Shown: positions 44,881 to 55,584 of the stretch, one piece after another
Numbering within the stretch: the stretch's first letter is position 1
Layout of the letters: each line of letters begins with the position of its first letter
Source: Aporrectodea caliginosa
Lineage: Eukaryota > Annelida > Clitellata > Crassiclitellata > Lumbricidae
Reading direction: 5' to 3'
Assembly: GCA_020284085.1 (NCBI GenBank)
Contig: JACEVL010000420.1
Span: 1,357,001-1,421,000 of the forward strand
Length of the DNA stretch: 64,000 nucleotides
The notes under the pieces: generated by a model
Database searches by the model: none
What the model was told of the DNA's origin: nothing
The model's input: only the letters and a program-made list of their open reading frames with translations
Translations under genes and position numbers: made by a program

Positions 44881-45466
44881 ATTGTAGGCTATCAAGTTTC
44901 TGGGATATCTCAGAGCACCTCTGAGTGCGAGAGGCCACATTATATGTTACCAGACATTACCCCACCGCACCTACTGGACATGGGCTCCGTCCTCGACCCC
45001 ATAAATTCTCTCCCCCAGAGTCCCGAATAAAAAACATATACTGAATAAATATCCCCCCCCCCCTTATGAGTCTAGTTCTCTCACCAACCTGAATAATACT
45101 CGGTAACTATTAATGTTAGCTTCTATGTGTAGCGAAATTTTTGTAACAAGTTGATTCTATGTCAGCTTGATGGAGGGAATAAACGAAAACTGATAGATTG
45201 ATCAATTGACTGACTGATTGGATTGATTGATTGAATAAACGAAATTGCTTGATTGATTGAGACTTGAGTGATTGATAGAAAAGTGTAGTATGCTGGCATC
45301 TCGGCAGACAATTGAGTAATAGCGATAGACCCCTATGCTGTTGATGAAAACAAGGCCTGTTCCACTAAGTCAACAGGTGGCAGAGGTTACAGACAGATTA
45401 ATGATAAGCAAAATATTTGTTCCGAAGGAAATGCCGCCAGATGTAAATCAGTCTGAATGGTCCTAC

Positions 45467-45507
45467 CTTGTGTGGTCTGCCAGTTAAGTCCACCCACGAA
45501 CAGTTTC
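45467..45507 (-). CDS. msi: Musashi-like gene, exon 2 (RRM1 RNP2)
   Basis: A 41-base exon. The acceptor TCTATAG|G completes a Gly codon with exon 1, then KLFVGGLNWQTTQ, donor CAAG|GTAGGA. LFVGGL is RNP2 and NWQTT is characteristic of Musashi and its closest relatives. Phases 2 and 1 fit exons 1 and 3. Confidence 0.93.
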
Positions 45508-45764
45508 CTATAGAATTACACAACAGAAACCTAGCAACACCTTCCACAAATACATTTGCTCTTTGGATCACGAATTTAGTCGAAGACAATTTAATCAAAA
45601 GAGTTCAGTAACGGAAACAATATATAATTCTAGACAATTACGGGCGTATCTAGAATACGAGTGGCGCTTTATAATTTGGAGATTACGATTACGATTATCT
45701 AACGCACAGGACTTCATTCAAAACAGGATATTGCTCACAAGCAGTGAATACCGCAGCCTCCCGG

Positions 45765-45937
45765 TATGTATACGTGTGTATCAGTGTGTGTCTTTGTGCG
45801 AGTGTTTGTGTATACGCCTGTGTATGTTTGTGTGTGTGCGTGTGTGTATGCGTGCGTGTGTGTTTCTGTGTTTGTCTTTGTGTGTGTGTGTGTTTGTGTG
45901 TGTGTATGTGTGTGTGTGTTTCTGTGTGTGTGTGTGT

Positions 45938-45976
<39 letters not shown>

Positions 45977-46005
45977 TGTGTGTGTCTGTGTATGTATGTG
46001 TGGAG
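45765..46005. repeat. GT microsatellite with interruptions
   Basis: About 240 bases of TGTGTG with TCT and TAT interruptions, in Musashi intron 1. Cys/Val open frames are artefacts. Confidence 0.95.
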
Positions 46006-46071
46006 AGAGTCGGGTAAAGTAAGGTGAAGTATACTATTGCTCTTTCAATAAACAGCTGTAAATAAATGTAA

Positions 46072-46215
46072 ATGTAGGGCCTACACGTTTTTCTACAGCG
46101 ACCGTATAATTATGGCCTCCACCCTGCTCATATTATTTTCAGTTACTTCTTCATCACAACTCGCCCGTTTGAAAATGGTGCTACGCCATTTAAGGTCCCT
46201 GTGCACTGACTGTGC
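46072..46215 (-). mobile_element. SINE family 2, minus copy
   Basis: Reading the minus strand: ATGGCGTAGCACCATTTTC, a GAGCAGGGTGGAGGCCATA block, then TACGGTCGCTGTAGAAAAAC and ATTTACATTTA. Matches the 3' half of 43722-43912. Confidence 0.6.
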
Positions 46216-46585
46216 TAGTAGCATAGGCCTAGACATTGCACCAAACAATGCTAAGCCTATCTCAAAATGAGGTATAAGCACAGAGTTTCAAATTTATGGC
46301 AGTGTTAGAGAACATTGTGTAAAACTCCGCAACTATTGTAGGCTATTCGTATTGTTCCATCAAAGATCCTTCAGTTTCTGAACTCCGCAGTGGATGGCTG
46401 CAGATCTTACATTTCTTGGCGAAATACTTAACTAAAATTTACTAGGCATAGAAAACGTTAACTAACAACCACGCAAACCTTCAAGTCACTTCTACGTTTT
46501 AAAAAGCCCGTTCATTTCGCTGTAAGCCTACACGTAAACCCAGTTCGTCAAAGATATCGATTTCGGCGTGTATATATATACCCAC

Positions 46586-46692
46586 CCCGGCGTGCCGACG
46601 ATAGTCGCAGAAGAAGAAGAAGCGTTTAAGCCTCCTTCGATGACCGTCTTATTCGTTGCCTGATCCACTTTCATGACGTTCAGCATCGACAT
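46586..46692 (-). CDS. msi: Musashi-like gene, first coding exon
   Basis: ATG at 46692 opens MSMLNVMKVDQATNKTVIEG then GLNASSSSATIVGTP; the donor CCGGG|GTGGGT leaves two G, which with exon 2 spell Gly before KLFVGGL. Most Musashi proteins have a short variable N-terminus followed by a (P)GKMF/LF start, and a Pro-Gly-Lys-Leu-Phe junction results here. An in-frame TAG about 25 codons upstream supports this start. The total found is 10 exons of a roughly 12-exon gene. The encoded protein binds UAG-containing 3'UTR motifs in the cytoplasm and controls translation in neural and stem cells (family knowledge). Confidence 0.72.
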
Positions 46693-46975
46693 GCAGCTAT
46701 GACGGCTCCGAACGGCAGCCGATATTTCTATCGAGTAACCCCAAACACTGCACGCTTGCTACCACGGCGTCTGCTGCTACCACCGCACAAAACTCGGCCG
46801 AAAATCCTCCGATTCAACCGACATCATAGGACAGGCGCAGTCGGCGGTCGACGAGACCGATGGCCGAATAAAATCGCTCTCTTTTGCCTCGTATAGACCG
46901 CGATTTGGTCGCTCGCTCGACCGACAACGTTGTATTCGTTCATCGACATCGTTTCTTCCACGCAATTCAATTCCT

Positions 46976-46985
46976 CCGCCATCTT
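46976..46985 (-). promoter_or_regulatory. YY1-like AAGATGGCGG, Musashi 5' region
   Basis: On the sense strand AAGATGGCGG lies about 285 bases upstream of the start codon. In animal promoters this YY1 motif usually lies just downstream of the transcription start in this orientation, so transcription may start near 47.0 kb. Confidence 0.45.
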
Positions 46986-47041
46986 AGTCGAATCCAGTTG
47001 ATTGACGTCGAGATCTCGTCCGTCATTGGACAGTTTGAACG

Positions 47042-47054
47042 GTTGCCTAGCAAC
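47042..47054. promoter_or_regulatory. Perfect RFX X-box, proximal
   Basis: GTTGCCTAGCAAC, a perfect inverted-repeat X-box bound by RFX factors, about 350 bases upstream of the Musashi start codon. Confidence 0.65.
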
Positions 47055-47252
47055 GGAGTGCCAGTGGGCCGGGTTAATGGAGAGAGGAAGATGTACTGGG
47101 TAGAGTAAAATATGGCAAGACGAGCTTATGACGAGAACTAACTCTCGCCTTCATTAGCCTACGACGGAATTACACAATTACCAATCAGAATATCTAATGA
47201 GGCTTAATTACGCATCTGCAATAATAGCCCACATGCTGATGAAGTTTCGTAC

Positions 47253-47265
47253 GTTGCCTAGCAAC
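47253..47265. promoter_or_regulatory. Perfect RFX X-box, distal
   Basis: A second GTTGCCTAGCAAC, 211 bases from the first, in a repeat-free block of mixed composition. Confidence 0.65.
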
Positions 47266-47600
47266 GAAGCGAGTGGCGTGGCTATATATGTGGATAAATG
47301 ACAACCTCATCAAGTGCGGTCATATCAATTACTCTGGCCTTCGTCGTGACTATAGTCATCAAATTGGTCCTCAACCGCGCAGTAATGCAAATGAAGTGCA
47401 CACGTGGATTATAGTGTTTGCCATGCGCTTTCCGTACCAGGTCAAACACTCGAAGTCTCGAAGAGTTCGTAACGACAGAAATGATTTGCTATCGATCATT
47501 GATATTTTGCCTATTTCAGATTCAGACAAATCTTAAGTTGCCTCTTCCGCGAAGAGCATAGGCCTATCCACCTCTGAAGGATTTAGAGGATAGGCCTAAC

Positions 47601-48356
47601 TAGTGTTGTGAGGCGGAAAAATTGTCCGGAAAATTTCATATTTTTCCTGAAAATTTCGGAAAATTTCCAGTGTTTTTTCCGGAAAATTTTCCGATATTTT
47701 TCCATCAATATAATATTACTAAATAATAATTTAATTTATGCATAATAATGTTTAAACATCATTCACTCTATACTATCTTATGTACCGGGTGTTTATTCAA
47801 TAGATGGCACTGTGGCAGTGTTATTGCTTACTGTTCAATGTGTTCACAAGGCCCAACAACCAATCAATCAATCATCATTTATTGTTAACCTTTCAAACAG
47901 TGCATATACAATTAAACAGTTTTCATCCTGAGGGTAACAAGATGGCCCTGAAGGGATAAGTATCCCGCTAAAGTAGGGTCACCCATTACCAGATAGTAAA
48001 ATCTAGAGGCAGTTGCGATTGCTATCTAGTTCAAGATATCTCGATTATCACTAACAACATATCAAACATAATATTATCTCGATTATCAAACATATCAAAC
48101 TGAACCTCTAATGAACAGTGCTTAATCTTAATTTTATTTCTTTCAAGGTGAACATTGCCTGCATTGACAGAAATACTGTAAATTAGGCCTAAAGGAACTT
48201 TAAAAAAACAGAAATTTTCTAGTGTCATCTCATACTGAAATCTGACATTATGAGTTAAATGTATTTTTCCGGTTCTGCTGAAAATGTCCGGAAAATTTCT
48301 GGAAAATGTCCGGAAAATTTTCCGCAAAATATTTTTCCGGAAAAGCTACATCACTA
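47601..48356. mobile_element. hAT-type element, 756 bp, TSD GGCCTAAC
   Basis: The left end is TAGTGTTGTGAGGCGG and the right end, reverse complement, TAGTGATGTAGCTTTTCC. Exact GGCCTAAC duplications lie at 47593-47600 and 48357-48364. CCGGAAAATTTTCCG-type words are repeated at both termini. The inside contains AATCAATCAATCATCATTTA, possibly a nested LINE tail. Confidence 0.87.
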
Positions 48357-48439
48357 GGCCTAACAGAAGCGGCAGAGGAGTTTACCCTTTAGGGGTAAAA
48401 TTCTCTTTCGCTCCCCATTAGGCCTAAATACGGACCACG

Positions 48440-48960
48440 AAAGCAATTGCCAAAAGCTCTCCAGATTTTGAGTACTTTACCCTCAGCATATCGCCTTTAA
48501 TGAGCAATTTTTTGTTCTCATATAATTAGCCAGATAGCGTCAGCAGAAGCTTGTTATAATTATTCGCCGGATGGCACTAGGCCTACCGTTCTACACCAAA
48601 TACATACAGTATATACAGCCGGACCATGATAATCTTAAACTCAGCCACTGACCGTAAGTTTAATCCGTGAACCAATAATTGTTATTGCGTCTAATGAAAT
48701 CCATAATTAGCGTATGAGAAATTAACTAGTCCTAAATGAGCTGTATTGCTTTAATTGCTTCTCACTCAGTATATGCTCCGATATTCTGTTGCCGAAAATA
48801 CACAGGCTTTTTATTAATTGCTCTTGGCGCTATTAATTCCAGGTATACGAAGGCTTTTACGAAGAGCTTGATGCGCAGCGTGGGCTTTGTGTTAATAGCG
48901 GAACCCCGTGGAAGGGTGATTTATCGCAGACATTCTGATGGGTAATCCGAGCAAGGCAGG
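48440..48960. promoter_or_regulatory. Repeat-free block with many ATTAAT sites upstream of Musashi
   Basis: About 500 bases without repeats, with TATTAATTGCTCTTGGCGC, CTATTAATTCCAGG, CCATAATTAGCG and AGTTTAATCCGTG, words resembling homeodomain sites. A short plus-strand frame (48736-48945) lacks splice or family support. Enhancer function is inference. Confidence 0.35.
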
Positions 48961-49234
48961 GCATGGGAAGGGACTGAAGGATCGAAGTAGACGGGTGGGG
49001 GAGCGTGGACGGACAGTTGACGAATGAGAAAGAAGACGAATGGATGGATAGATGGCGAAGGAGGAAGAAGCGGACGGAAGGAAAGCGGAAAGGAGTCGGG
49101 ATGGAGGGAAGAATGGGTGGAATGAAGGAAGGCAAGAGGGAGGGAGGGGTGAATGGAGGAGGGTCTGAGAATCGCGTAGCTATTGATAGACCATGGAGGT
49201 CATTAGACGTCTTTCAAAAATCCTCCTCGTCCTC

Positions 49235-49365
49235 TTCCTCCTACTGTTCCTCTGCTCCTCCTCCTCCTCTTCCTCCTCCTCCTCCTTCCTCCTCCTCTCC
49301 TCCTCCTCCTCCTCCTCCTCCTCCTCCTCCTCCTCCTCCTTTCTCCTCCTCCTCTGTAAATAGCA
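49235..49365. repeat. TCC microsatellite
   Basis: About 130 bases of CTCCTCCTCC with TTCC interruptions; strong strand asymmetry, potential triplex former. Confidence 0.92.
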
Positions 49366-49773
49366 TTAGCAGCCAGGTATGTGACCTTCTACGTTCTTCG
49401 ACCACACAGAAATGGATTGAGGATAGTAATTCATATGCGAAGAAGACTTCTGCTCACCTAAGAGTCAGGGCGATGCCTTCGATATGCTAATAATACTTCA
49501 TTACTAATTTATTATTATTACTAGATGTACAGTTATTGCGTGAAGCTTTAAACTATTTATTTACTCAATTCTGAATTTTCAGTCAAGACTATTCTACAAA
49601 GTTTGCGCATTGATAATTTAAATCACTGAAAAAAATGGCAAAAACTGGCGTGCAGCAAATCCGGCGATGAATGTAGGCTGACGACTGACACATAGGTCCA
49701 AAACCGCGTATTTCCTATCGGCGACGATACTTACTGCACCCGATGCGATTTATCTGTTTGCGTTGCTAACGTC

Positions 49774-49787
49774 GGCGCCCTCTCGTG
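49774..49787 (-). promoter_or_regulatory. Weak CTCF-like core
   Basis: On the minus strand CACGAGAGGGCGCC fits the CTCF core except at one or two positions. An NRF1-like GCGCATGCGT lies at 49827. Confidence 0.25.
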
Positions 49788-50216
49788 CCAACAAATACTT
49801 CGTCTGATTCCTGTTGCGTCTCGTCTCTGCGCATGCGTGAACCAAAGTCACTCATACGTGAAGCAGGATATTGCGGTTCCAGGCGAATGATAATGTAGTT
49901 CAGCTACAGAGGAGATAGGGCCTATTGAAACGCATTGCTTGCAGAAGACATGTCCAACGACCTCGTTTGCTTAAAAAACAGATCGTTTGCGCATTTCATG
50001 AATTGCTTCTGAATCTGGAAACGACTTTGAGAGAGCTGCAAGCATCCTAGAATAATATTCATCGAGATTATAGAACCAGCTGACCTATTATATAAGTTGG
50101 TAAGAACTGGCACTGGCGTAAACTTGTCCAAAATATTGGTGGGGCATGGGGTCTGGACAATCAGAACGCGAAAACTGGTGTCGCATCATAAGCGCTTCCG
50201 GTATTACATTAATGTA

Positions 50217-51020
<804 letters not shown>

Positions 51021-51420
51021 AGTCTGAAATGGTAGCTTTTTGCTTACATGTAAATTTGTTTCATATTGAAGCCTTGAAGACTTGAAAACATCGAAGATAT
51101 AAATAAATCTTGGTTTTCATTATGGAATTTCTGATAGTATTTAAGTTCTTTGTCTCTGTTTCTGACAAAGTTTTTAATATTTTAAGAAATTCTCCTCTGG
51201 ATTTATTGGTGGGGCAATGCCCCACCATCTCAATTATTGGGGCACGTGCCCCGGCTGCCCCGGCAGAGTCTACGCCTATGAGAACTGGGGAATCATTTAA
51301 TAGAACCAGGAATCGCAAATCTTCTCTGTTGTCCAGTAGCTACGTATGTATGCAGCCTACCGTGCTGCCTACGCATGTATTCATGTAGACCTATGATTCA
51401 GCCTCCTTTCATCACCTGAT

Positions 51421-51550
51421 ATGTCTGTCTGTCTGTCTGTCTGTCTGTATGTATGTATGTATGTATGTATGTATGTATGTATGTATGTATGTATGTATGT
51501 CTGTATGTATGTATGTATGTATGTATGTATGTATGTGTGTGTGTGTGTAT
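51421..51550. repeat. CTGT then ATGT microsatellite
   Basis: Seven CTGT units, about 22 ATGT units with one CTGT interruption, then GTGTGT. Confidence 0.95.
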
Positions 51551-51895
51551 TGGTAATCGTAATTCCCAAACTTCTAAAGAGCCACTCGAAAGCCAAGCGC
51601 AGGGCACCAGCTTATTCACGAGCGCTGCGTCGCGTCGGACGGATTGTCCAAAGGGTAGCCTAGTCAGAAACAGGTCCGATTTCCTATTGTAACGAATGAT
51701 ACTGCATTCCATTGCATTGGACCAGTACCAAACACCCTTGAATTTTGACTTGCAACTTATTAACAGCGCTACACAACTTGTCTTCTTCGGAAACTTAATC
51801 GTAATCGTAATCGTAATCTCAAAACTTCTAAAGCGCCACTCGAAAGCCAAGCTCAGGGCGCCAGCTTATTCACGAGCGCTGACTTACATTACATT
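51550..51895 (-). mobile_element. Two copies of the GATTAC-tailed repeat
   Basis: AACTTCTAAAG, GCCACTCGAAAGCCAAGC and CACCAGCTTATTCACGAGCG (or CGCCAGCTTATTCACGAGCG) occur in the same order at 51560-51640 and 51820-51880. Each is preceded by GGTAATCGTAATTC- or CGTAATCGTAATCG-type tails, so both insert on the minus strand. Confidence 0.7.
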
Positions 51896-51949
51896 AGTAT
51901 CCATATCCTACACGGCGTCCAATTACTACGGGATGCGGCATTAATCCGT

Positions 51950-52315
51950 CACTGGGCGGCGCGATAAGAAGACTCGACAGCAGAGGGCGCCTCCTCTTCA
52001 AACGGACCGGAAGTACGTGGCGCCGTCTGTCTGCGGATCTTGCGACGACCGAAATAAGGGCGAGCGGGATTAGAGCGAAATTTATCAGGACTTTGTTGAC
52101 GTTCGACGCTGCATGCAGAAGCGACCTCTTTGTCGAGCCACAGCAGACGACGGACGAACCGACGAGCAATACGACGGCGCTATATAAACTGTTATCGACG
52201 CGCCTGCGCAGTTCCGATGATCCCTCGCGTCGCCGCAAAATGAACCTCTTTGTTGCGACGCGCCGCCAAAGGGGAACCAGTATATCGCACGCCGTAGCGT
52301 AAGTTTCGCAGAAGC
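51950..52315. other. CG-rich repeat-free block between genes
   Basis: High CpG content compared with neighbours. The minus-strand open frame across it has no family match and merges into the TATG repeat. No exon could be defined. Could be a promoter or boundary. Confidence 0.35.
51978..51990 (+). promoter_or_regulatory. CTCF-like motif 1
   Basis: CAGCAGAGGGCGC fits the animal CTCF core (SYAGRKGGCRSY) at every position once the following C is counted. It lies in a CG-rich repeat-free block (51950-52310) between Musashi and the CCDC74-like gene. Confidence 0.5.
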
Positions 52316-52339
52316 GGTGTTGAAGTCTCTCAATCGCGT

Positions 52340-52403
52340 AAATGTATGTATGCATGTATGATGTATGTAAGTATGTATGTATGTATGTATGTATGTATGT
52401 ATG

Positions 52404-52434
<31 letters not shown>

Positions 52435-52446
52435 CTATGTATGTAT
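52340..52446. repeat. TATG microsatellite
   Basis: About 20 TATG units. The LINE-type end at 52447-52565 follows directly, so this is its tail in minus orientation. Confidence 0.93.
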
Positions 52447-52634
52447 GAGCACTTGTTATAGCGCCTCTTCAAGATTTCTACTCAGAGGCGCTCCCGACTA
52501 CAGCGCGGACACTGAATCGGAGTTTCACGCCGAAGCGCATGAGCAATTGCGAGTGAAGGACTTGCCCAGTAGGCCTACGCGTTTTTCTATACACGTAGGG
52601 CCCCGACCCTATTCATTTCAATGAATTGATAGAA
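52447..52634 (-). mobile_element. LINE/SINE end nearly identical to 19985-20110, then a SINE 2 relic
   Basis: TTCTACTCAGAGGCGCTCCC, GACACTGAATCGGAGTTTC and AATTGCGAGTGAAGGACTT match the 19985 copy almost base for base. From 52572 a minus-strand relic of SINE family 2 follows (CGCGTTTTTCTATAC, CAATGAATTGAT). Confidence 0.7.
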
Positions 52635-52747
52635 CATTAGACCCGTGAGCCAACTCGAGCGATTACTTTTTGTCATCCGCTGTCTTCTTGGCCTCGGCAT
52701 AATAATACGCGTTGCTTATAAAATACCCAAATATTGTAGTCGAGTTC

Positions 52748-52760
52748 GCTAGGTGGCGCT
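52748..52760 (+). promoter_or_regulatory. CTCF-like motif 2
   Basis: GCTAGGTGGCGCT fits SYAGRKGGCRSY at all positions. Same orientation as motif 1, 770 bases away. Confidence 0.5.
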
Positions 52761-53090
52761 GGTAGATATTTCGACATTTCTGACGACCATCGGGAACTTG
52801 GGAAGCGAATCTGGATCTAAACGCTCTCTAACACAGAGGCGCATGGAACGCAGCCTACGCTCCTCTAACCAATGTAGCTAACTCTAACTCTTGCCGTCCG
52901 GGCCAGTCCCACTTGGGCACTCACGGGCCACACCCTATCAGTGTTGGTCACTCGGACCTTCTCGGCGGGGGCTGGCCCAATGCTTTGAAATTCACAGTAT
53001 TCACTGCCAAAATCTTAAGAATAATATTATGTATTTCAACTTGCGTGATGTATGGTGACTATGGTCATAATAGTTATGTTATGCTATTAC

Positions 53091-53973
53091 CAGGGCCGGA
53101 TTTACTATGGGGCAAATGAGGCAGCTGCCTCAGGGCCCCCACCAATTCCACCAAACACCAAAAAATAGATAAATAGAAATAAATGTAATAAATATTGTAA
53201 ATAGACCTACAAAACTAAAAATAGTAGATATTAGTCATATTACTTGTAACTAATTGTCAGCGTCGCGATATAAAAATGTAAGCGCTATATAAATATATTA
53301 TAAACTGAGTCTGATGTTGATTTCCGGCAAAACGGCAGACATTGTCACGTTGGTTGACATCTACTCATCTGACATCGAGGACACTCTTGGTGATGAACTG
53401 AATCAGTTTTTGCCGCTCATGGCACTCCTTGGTGAAGACAAAAAACCACTGCAAGGAAGTATTGAACAGTGGATGTACACAATGATGGCCACAAAAGATT
53501 TGAAGTCTGTGTTTCCTAACATTGATATCATGCTGCGCATATTATATCTATATGTATGATGGTCTCAAATTGCAGTGGAGAAAGATCCTTTTCCAAGCTT
53601 AAAATAATAAAAAATCGTCTTAGAACAACTTTGGACCAGGAGAAGTTGAATTGGCTGTCACTGATGAGCATTGAAAGCGATGTCTTGCGAAGCATTGACT
53701 TTCGTGACATCATTAAAGACTTCGCTAATAGCAAAGCAAGAAAAGTGTCAATAAGTTGATCATACTGTGATTACTGTGATTACTGTGACTGTGACTCTGT
53801 GAGTGAAGTGACTTCAAGTGAGTCTGTCTGTACTCTGTAGTACAGTTAAAGATGTAACTTACCTACAGACTACAGTACATTAGTTATTAGTTAATAGTTA
53901 ATTATAAAAAGTATTCCATACTGTTTGGCTTAGTGTTTGCCTCAGGGCCCCCACCAACCTAAATCCGGCCCTG
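53091..53973 (+). mobile_element. hAT transposon, 883 bp, TSD GCTATTAC
   Basis: The ends CAGGGCCGGATTTAC and (reverse complement of the right end) CAGGGCCGGATTTAGG are inverted. Exact GCTATTAC duplications lie at 53083-53090 and 53974-53981. It still carries the C-terminal part of its transposase (53299-53759). CTGCCTCAGGGCCCCCACCA near the left end is repeated, in direct orientation, near the right end. Confidence 0.95.
53299..53759 (+). pseudogene. hAT transposase C-terminal remnant (ZMYM1-like)
   Basis: The first frame has ADIVTLVDIYSSDIEDTLGD and NQFLPLMALLGED, then near 53550 the reading shifts frame to NCSGERSFSKLKIIKNRLRT, LDQEKLNWLSLMSIESDVLR and IDFRDIIKDFA. CSGERSFSKLKxIKNRLRT and the L-x-x-L-x-x-x-I-E run are the C-terminal dimerisation block of hAT transposases, close to ZMYM1-type proteins. 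The catalytic N-terminal two-thirds are gone and there is a frameshift, so it is not functional. Confidence 0.88.
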
Positions 53974-54266
53974 GCTATTACTAACATGTATGTTTGTTAG
54001 CTTACGTTGGATTAAATAACTAAACGCAGTACAAAGTCCTGTTAATCAAGGAGTTTAATAATTAAATTTCAAGTTATTCCTGACAATTTCAGAATTTCGT
54101 TATTGACAAAGAAACTGACAAAAATATGAACCAATTATTGCAGTAATAAACAAACTCAAAATCAGCTTAAATATTTAAGAGTCCACATTCAGTACCAACA
54201 TATTTTCCGTTACCTGTCATTATTGTTCTTTTACAGCGCAATACACGATAATAACTACTTGCACGT

Positions 54267-54390
54267 TCAGTGAACTACCGGACTTATACAGGGAATGTTG
54301 TGTCTGAATATGAATCCTGCTTTTCGAACCCTGTGAACGAGTTTTTCAGAGGGCAGATGACGAGGATCCGGAAGGGAAACAACCGTCGGT
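54267..54390 (-). CDS. CCDC74: CCDC74-like gene, exon 6 (last)
   Basis: The acceptor TTATGTTTAG|ACC, then PTVVSLPDPRHLPSEKLVHR and VRKAGFIFRHNIP to a stop. The basic helical run after a proline segment suits the C-terminus of CCDC74 proteins. It joins exon 5 only if the donor AAA|GTACTA is used, which gives a total of exactly 290 codons including the stop. The alternative is that exon 5 reads on and ends in the ATT repeat. Confidence 0.45.
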
Positions 54391-54599
54391 CTAAACATAA
54401 ACATCAACAGAGTTGTTTGGTCTAACTTAAAAAGAAATAGCATTGCATAATGAATGCATGCACATAGGTGTATACAACCATTGTGTGAAGTGTGAACAAT
54501 CACTTGCATTCATTATGTATGATGTATGCATGTATGTATGCAAGTGCACACATGTATGTACATGAATGTATGTATGCACATGTATATGCTGCAGTAGCA

Positions 54600-54850
54600 G
54601 CAGTATAATATTATTATCATTATTGTTATTACTATTATTATTGTTCTTATTTTATTATCATTGTTGCTGTTATCATCATCATCATCATCATCATCATTGT
54701 CATTATTATCATTGTCATTATTCTTCTTTTTATTATTATTTATATTGTTGTTGTTATTATTATTGTTGTTGTTGACTTGTTGTTGTTTTTATTATTAGTA
54801 TTATTATTATTGTAATTTTATGAATGGTTATTATTATTATTATTTGTGCA
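54600..54850. repeat. ATT/ATC/GTT microsatellite cluster
   Basis: TTATTATTA, CATCATCATC and TTGTTGTTG runs, directly downstream of exon 5 in gene direction. Confidence 0.9.
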
Positions 54851-54931
54851 TACTGTCTGCCTGATGGCTTCCTCTCGTTGCATATGCATTTCACGATGTT
54901 ACTACTTGTGGAAGTCTCTTGAGCGTAGTAC

Positions 54932-55008
54932 TTTGCGAGTAGGAATGACTCAGGAGTCAGTTTGTGCGTCTCAATGACATCCTTCAGGTCGGTTCTGATG
55001 CAAATAAT
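54932..55008 (-). CDS. CCDC74: CCDC74-like gene, exon 5
   Basis: The acceptor TTACAG|ATT begins in phase 0 with IICIRTDLKDVIETHKLTPE then SFLLAK. The donor AAA|GTACTA is chosen because it is phase-compatible with exon 6. The frame is also open further (to about 54790, through the repeat). A helical, charged segment continuing the conserved C-terminal region begun in exon 4. Confidence 0.6.
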
Positions 55009-55011
55009 CTG

Positions 55012-55262
55012 TAATGTAACATATAATGGACATTCAGAACATTTAACATATAACGAACATTCTGAACATTAAACATATAACGAACATTCAGAACATTTAA
55101 CGTATAACGAACATTCAGAACATTTAACATAACAAACATTCAGTACATTTAACATATAATGAACATTCTGAACATTTAACATGTAATGAACATTCAAAAC
55201 ATTTAACATATTATGAACATTCACAACATTTAACATATAATGAACATTTTGAACATTTACAC
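55012..55262. repeat. 27-bp minisatellite, about 9 copies
   Basis: A GAACATTCAGAACATTTAAC-containing unit repeats with period 27 (for example at 55081 and 55108). It starts four bases upstream of the exon 5 acceptor, so it makes up the polypyrimidine/branch region of intron 4. Confidence 0.9.
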
Positions 55263-55351
55263 AGCGTCTATTAGGCGCTGAAACATGTTGATCAAACAGA
55301 TCAGAAAAAGGTGCATCTTAAAAAGCTGATTATGATCAACTCTTGGTATAC

Positions 55352-55565
55352 CTCACTAGACTGGTTGTCCACTCTTTCTTTCAGTGTCTTGATGATGGCC
55401 TCACACTCCTCGGCCGTAGGAGGGCGCTGGTTGTGAACAAGAAAAGGTTCAAGTTTTGCATCGAAGGGAAGAGTTGACTTTTTAGTGTCGGGCTTTTTAT
55501 AAATTTTCTTGATGTTTAACGTCCTAGAATGTCTTTGTGTTAGAATGCTCCCACTTTCTTGTGAC
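55352..55565 (-). CDS. CCDC74: CCDC74-like gene, exon 4 (conserved C-terminal region)
   Basis: The acceptor TTATAG|G and donor GAG|GTATAC bound 214 bases: SQESGSILTQRHSRTLNIKK, LPFDAKLEPFLVHNQRPPTA and EECEAIIKTLKERVDNQSSE. The P-L-x(n)-P-P-T-x-x-E-C-E-x-x-I-x-x-L segment corresponds to the conserved C-terminal stretch of CCDC74A/B. Phase 2 in, 0 out. Confidence 0.85.
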
Positions 55566-55584
55566 CTATAAATGAAAACACAAT

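Noticed and set aside
45563..46027. Cys/Val frame of 154 codons
   Set aside because: GT microsatellite.
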